Source of the DNA: an uncultured Caldilineaceae bacterium
GTDB taxonomy: Bacteria > Chloroflexota > Anaerolineae > Caldilineales > Caldilineaceae
Reading direction: 5' to 3'
DNA length: 64,000 nt
Assembly (NCBI GenBank): GCA_951813625.1
Contig: CATOTS010000012.1
Location: 95,210 to 159,209 of the forward strand
The notes below the pieces were generated by a model, which saw only the letters and a program-made list of their open reading frames with translations, ran no database searches and was not told the DNA's origin. The translations under genes and the position numbers were made by a program. The first letter of the stretch is position 1. The number at the start of each line of letters is the position of its first letter. Below, piece after piece: positions 63,110-64,000 of this stretch.

Positions 63110-64000
63110 CTACGACCTCCTGCGACCAGTCCTGCCGCGTCCTTTTTTCTTGCTCTTCCGCTCCGCCAGCATCTTCAACGCCTGCTCCAGGGTGATGCTT
63201 TGGGGATCCGCGTCCTTGGGCACGGTGGCGTTGGTATGTTGATGGTTGACGTAGGGCCCGTAACGCCCGTCGAGGATGCGGATCGGGTCACCGTCTTCGG
63301 GGTGCGCGCCCAGATCCTTCAGCACCGTGCGCGCCGAACTGCCGCCCCGTCTGCCCGGCGCCTCTTTGATCAACGCCAGCGCGCGCGGCAGGTCCACCTC
63401 GAGCACATTGTCCGGCGGTTTGAGGCTGACGAATTTCCGGTTGTGGACGACGTAGGGGCCATAGCGCCCCACGCCGGCGCGAACCTCTTCGCCGTCGTCA
63501 GGATGCGCGCCGAGAAGCCGCGGCAGGCTGAGGAGCCGCAGAGCAGTCGGCAGGTCAATATCCTTTTTCGCCAAACCGTCCGGCAAACTGACCCGCTTAG
63601 GTCTGCCATTCCCTGCGCTTTCCCCTCCGTCGGAGGCCTTCTTTACCGCCTTTCCGGGCGTTGCCGTTCCCGCGACAACCAGGTCTCCAAGCGCGTCAAC
63701 CGCCTTCGCGCCGAGCCCGGGCACCCGCCCCAACTCCTCGATAGAGGCGTAGGGCCGGCTGGCTTCGATAGCCTTGGCTCTTCCAGGCCCGATTCCGGGC
63801 AGCGACGAGAGTTCCTTCAACGTGGCCGAATTGATGTCCACCGGGCCCGACGGAGCAGCCGCCTTTCTCCTTGTTCCCCTCCGGGTTGTTTCCCTGGCCT
63901 CGTCCTCTCCCAACTGAACATAGGCGCCATAACGACCTTCCTTGAGCAGGACCGGCTGGCCGCTCCCAGGGTCGGCGCCCAGCAACGCCGGTCCCTCCTG
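63110..64000 (-). CDS. topA: DNA topoisomerase I, C-terminal part (cut by window edge)
   Basis: The visible 296 residues are the C-terminal tail of a type IA topoisomerase. They contain three topoisomerase C-terminal repeats (L-G-x-x-P ... G-R-Y-G-P/A-Y-V): EGRYGAYVQLGE, GVGRYGPYVVHNRKFVSL and DGRYGPYVNHQHTNATV. A helix-hairpin-helix unit (VDINSATLKELSSLPGIGPGRAKAIEASRPY and a second GLGAKAVDAL) sits between the first and second repeats, an unusual insertion. The C-terminus is strongly basic (RKSKKKGRGRTGRRRS). The catalytic Tyr and Toprim domains lie beyond the right edge; the frame stays open to base 64000, past the track start at 63985. Confidence 0.88.
   Translation of the reverse strand, partial: QEGPALLGADPGSGQPVLLKEGRYGAYVQLGEDEARETTRRGTRRKAAAPSGPVDINSATLKELSSLPGIGPGRAKAIEASRPYASIEELGRVPGLGAKAVDALGDLVVAGTATPGKAVKKASDGGESAGNGRPKRVSLPDGLAKKDIDLPTALRLLSLPRLLGAHPDDGEEVRAGVGRYGPYVVHNRKFVSLKPPDNVLEVDLPRALALIKEAPGRRGGSSARTVLKDLGAHPEDGDPIRILDGRYGPYVNHQHTNATVPKDADPQSITLEQALKMLAERKSKKKGRGRTGRRRS

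Overview
The window looks like a chromosomal piece of a high-GC bacterium of the phylum Chloroflexota, probably of the Caldilineae/Anaerolineae type. This is inferred from family content: multi-SH3 proteins with P/T/E-rich linkers, membrane GT-C glycosyltransferases with a beta-rich C-terminal domain, an Anaerolineae-style CapA protein, DUF3179 and bactofilin. No rRNA, tRNA or CRISPR array was seen.

Layout. 1-4.4 kb: the 5' part of a Crp/Fnr-type regulator (minus, cut by the left edge), a secreted or anchored four-SH3 protein, and an ArsA/GET3-like ATPase. 4.57-4.78 kb: the first copy of a 210-bp dispersed hairpin repeat. 4.8-17.6 kb: ten closely spaced minus-strand genes (alpha/beta hydrolase, CehA/McbA-type metallohydrolase, Gfo/Idh/MocA oxidoreductase, aldose epimerase, DUF3179 protein, atypical SDR, MFS transporter, Rieske protein, small DUF6958-like protein, phytoene-desaturase-like flavoprotein), probably one catabolic or oxidative transcription unit. 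17.8-22.6 kb: VOC protein, NHL propeller and zinc alcohol dehydrogenase, interrupted by two gene graveyards: a chimeric CehA/aquaporin pseudogene and a decayed MvaI/BcnI-type restriction-modification pair. 22.9-29.8 kb: catalase, PlsY, bactofilin, VanZ-like protein, CitE/HpcH-type lyase and two unrecognised proteins.

30-54 kb: ten consecutive paralogous membrane glycosyltransferases, all on the minus strand and each about 2.2 kb. Strong matching promoters precede copy 10 and copy 3, and the second copy of the 210-bp repeat lies between copies 6 and 5. All ten keep the first-loop Asp of the GT-C fold; two have lost the neighbouring Glu. Divergent from the array is a glgC gene followed by a degenerate glgC paralogue resembling a GlgD-type regulatory subunit. 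56.9-64 kb: SUI1/YciH-like factor, AIM24/TIGR00266 protein, a protein with two copies of a helix-turn-helix-like unit, CapA-like protein, chromate transporter, a possible PD-(D/E)XK nuclease and the C-terminal part of DNA topoisomerase I (cut by the right edge).

The most interesting signal is in the DUF3179 gene. The reading frame is open from a good ribosome binding site to the normal C-terminus except for one in-frame TGA. That TGA sits exactly where the family has the first Cys of its CxxC motif, and a perfect hairpin with G at the start of its loop follows 15 nt downstream. This is the pattern of a bacterial selenocysteine codon with its SECIS element, so the gene may encode an undescribed selenoprotein family member. 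The simplest rival is a Cys-to-stop point mutation or a sequencing error.
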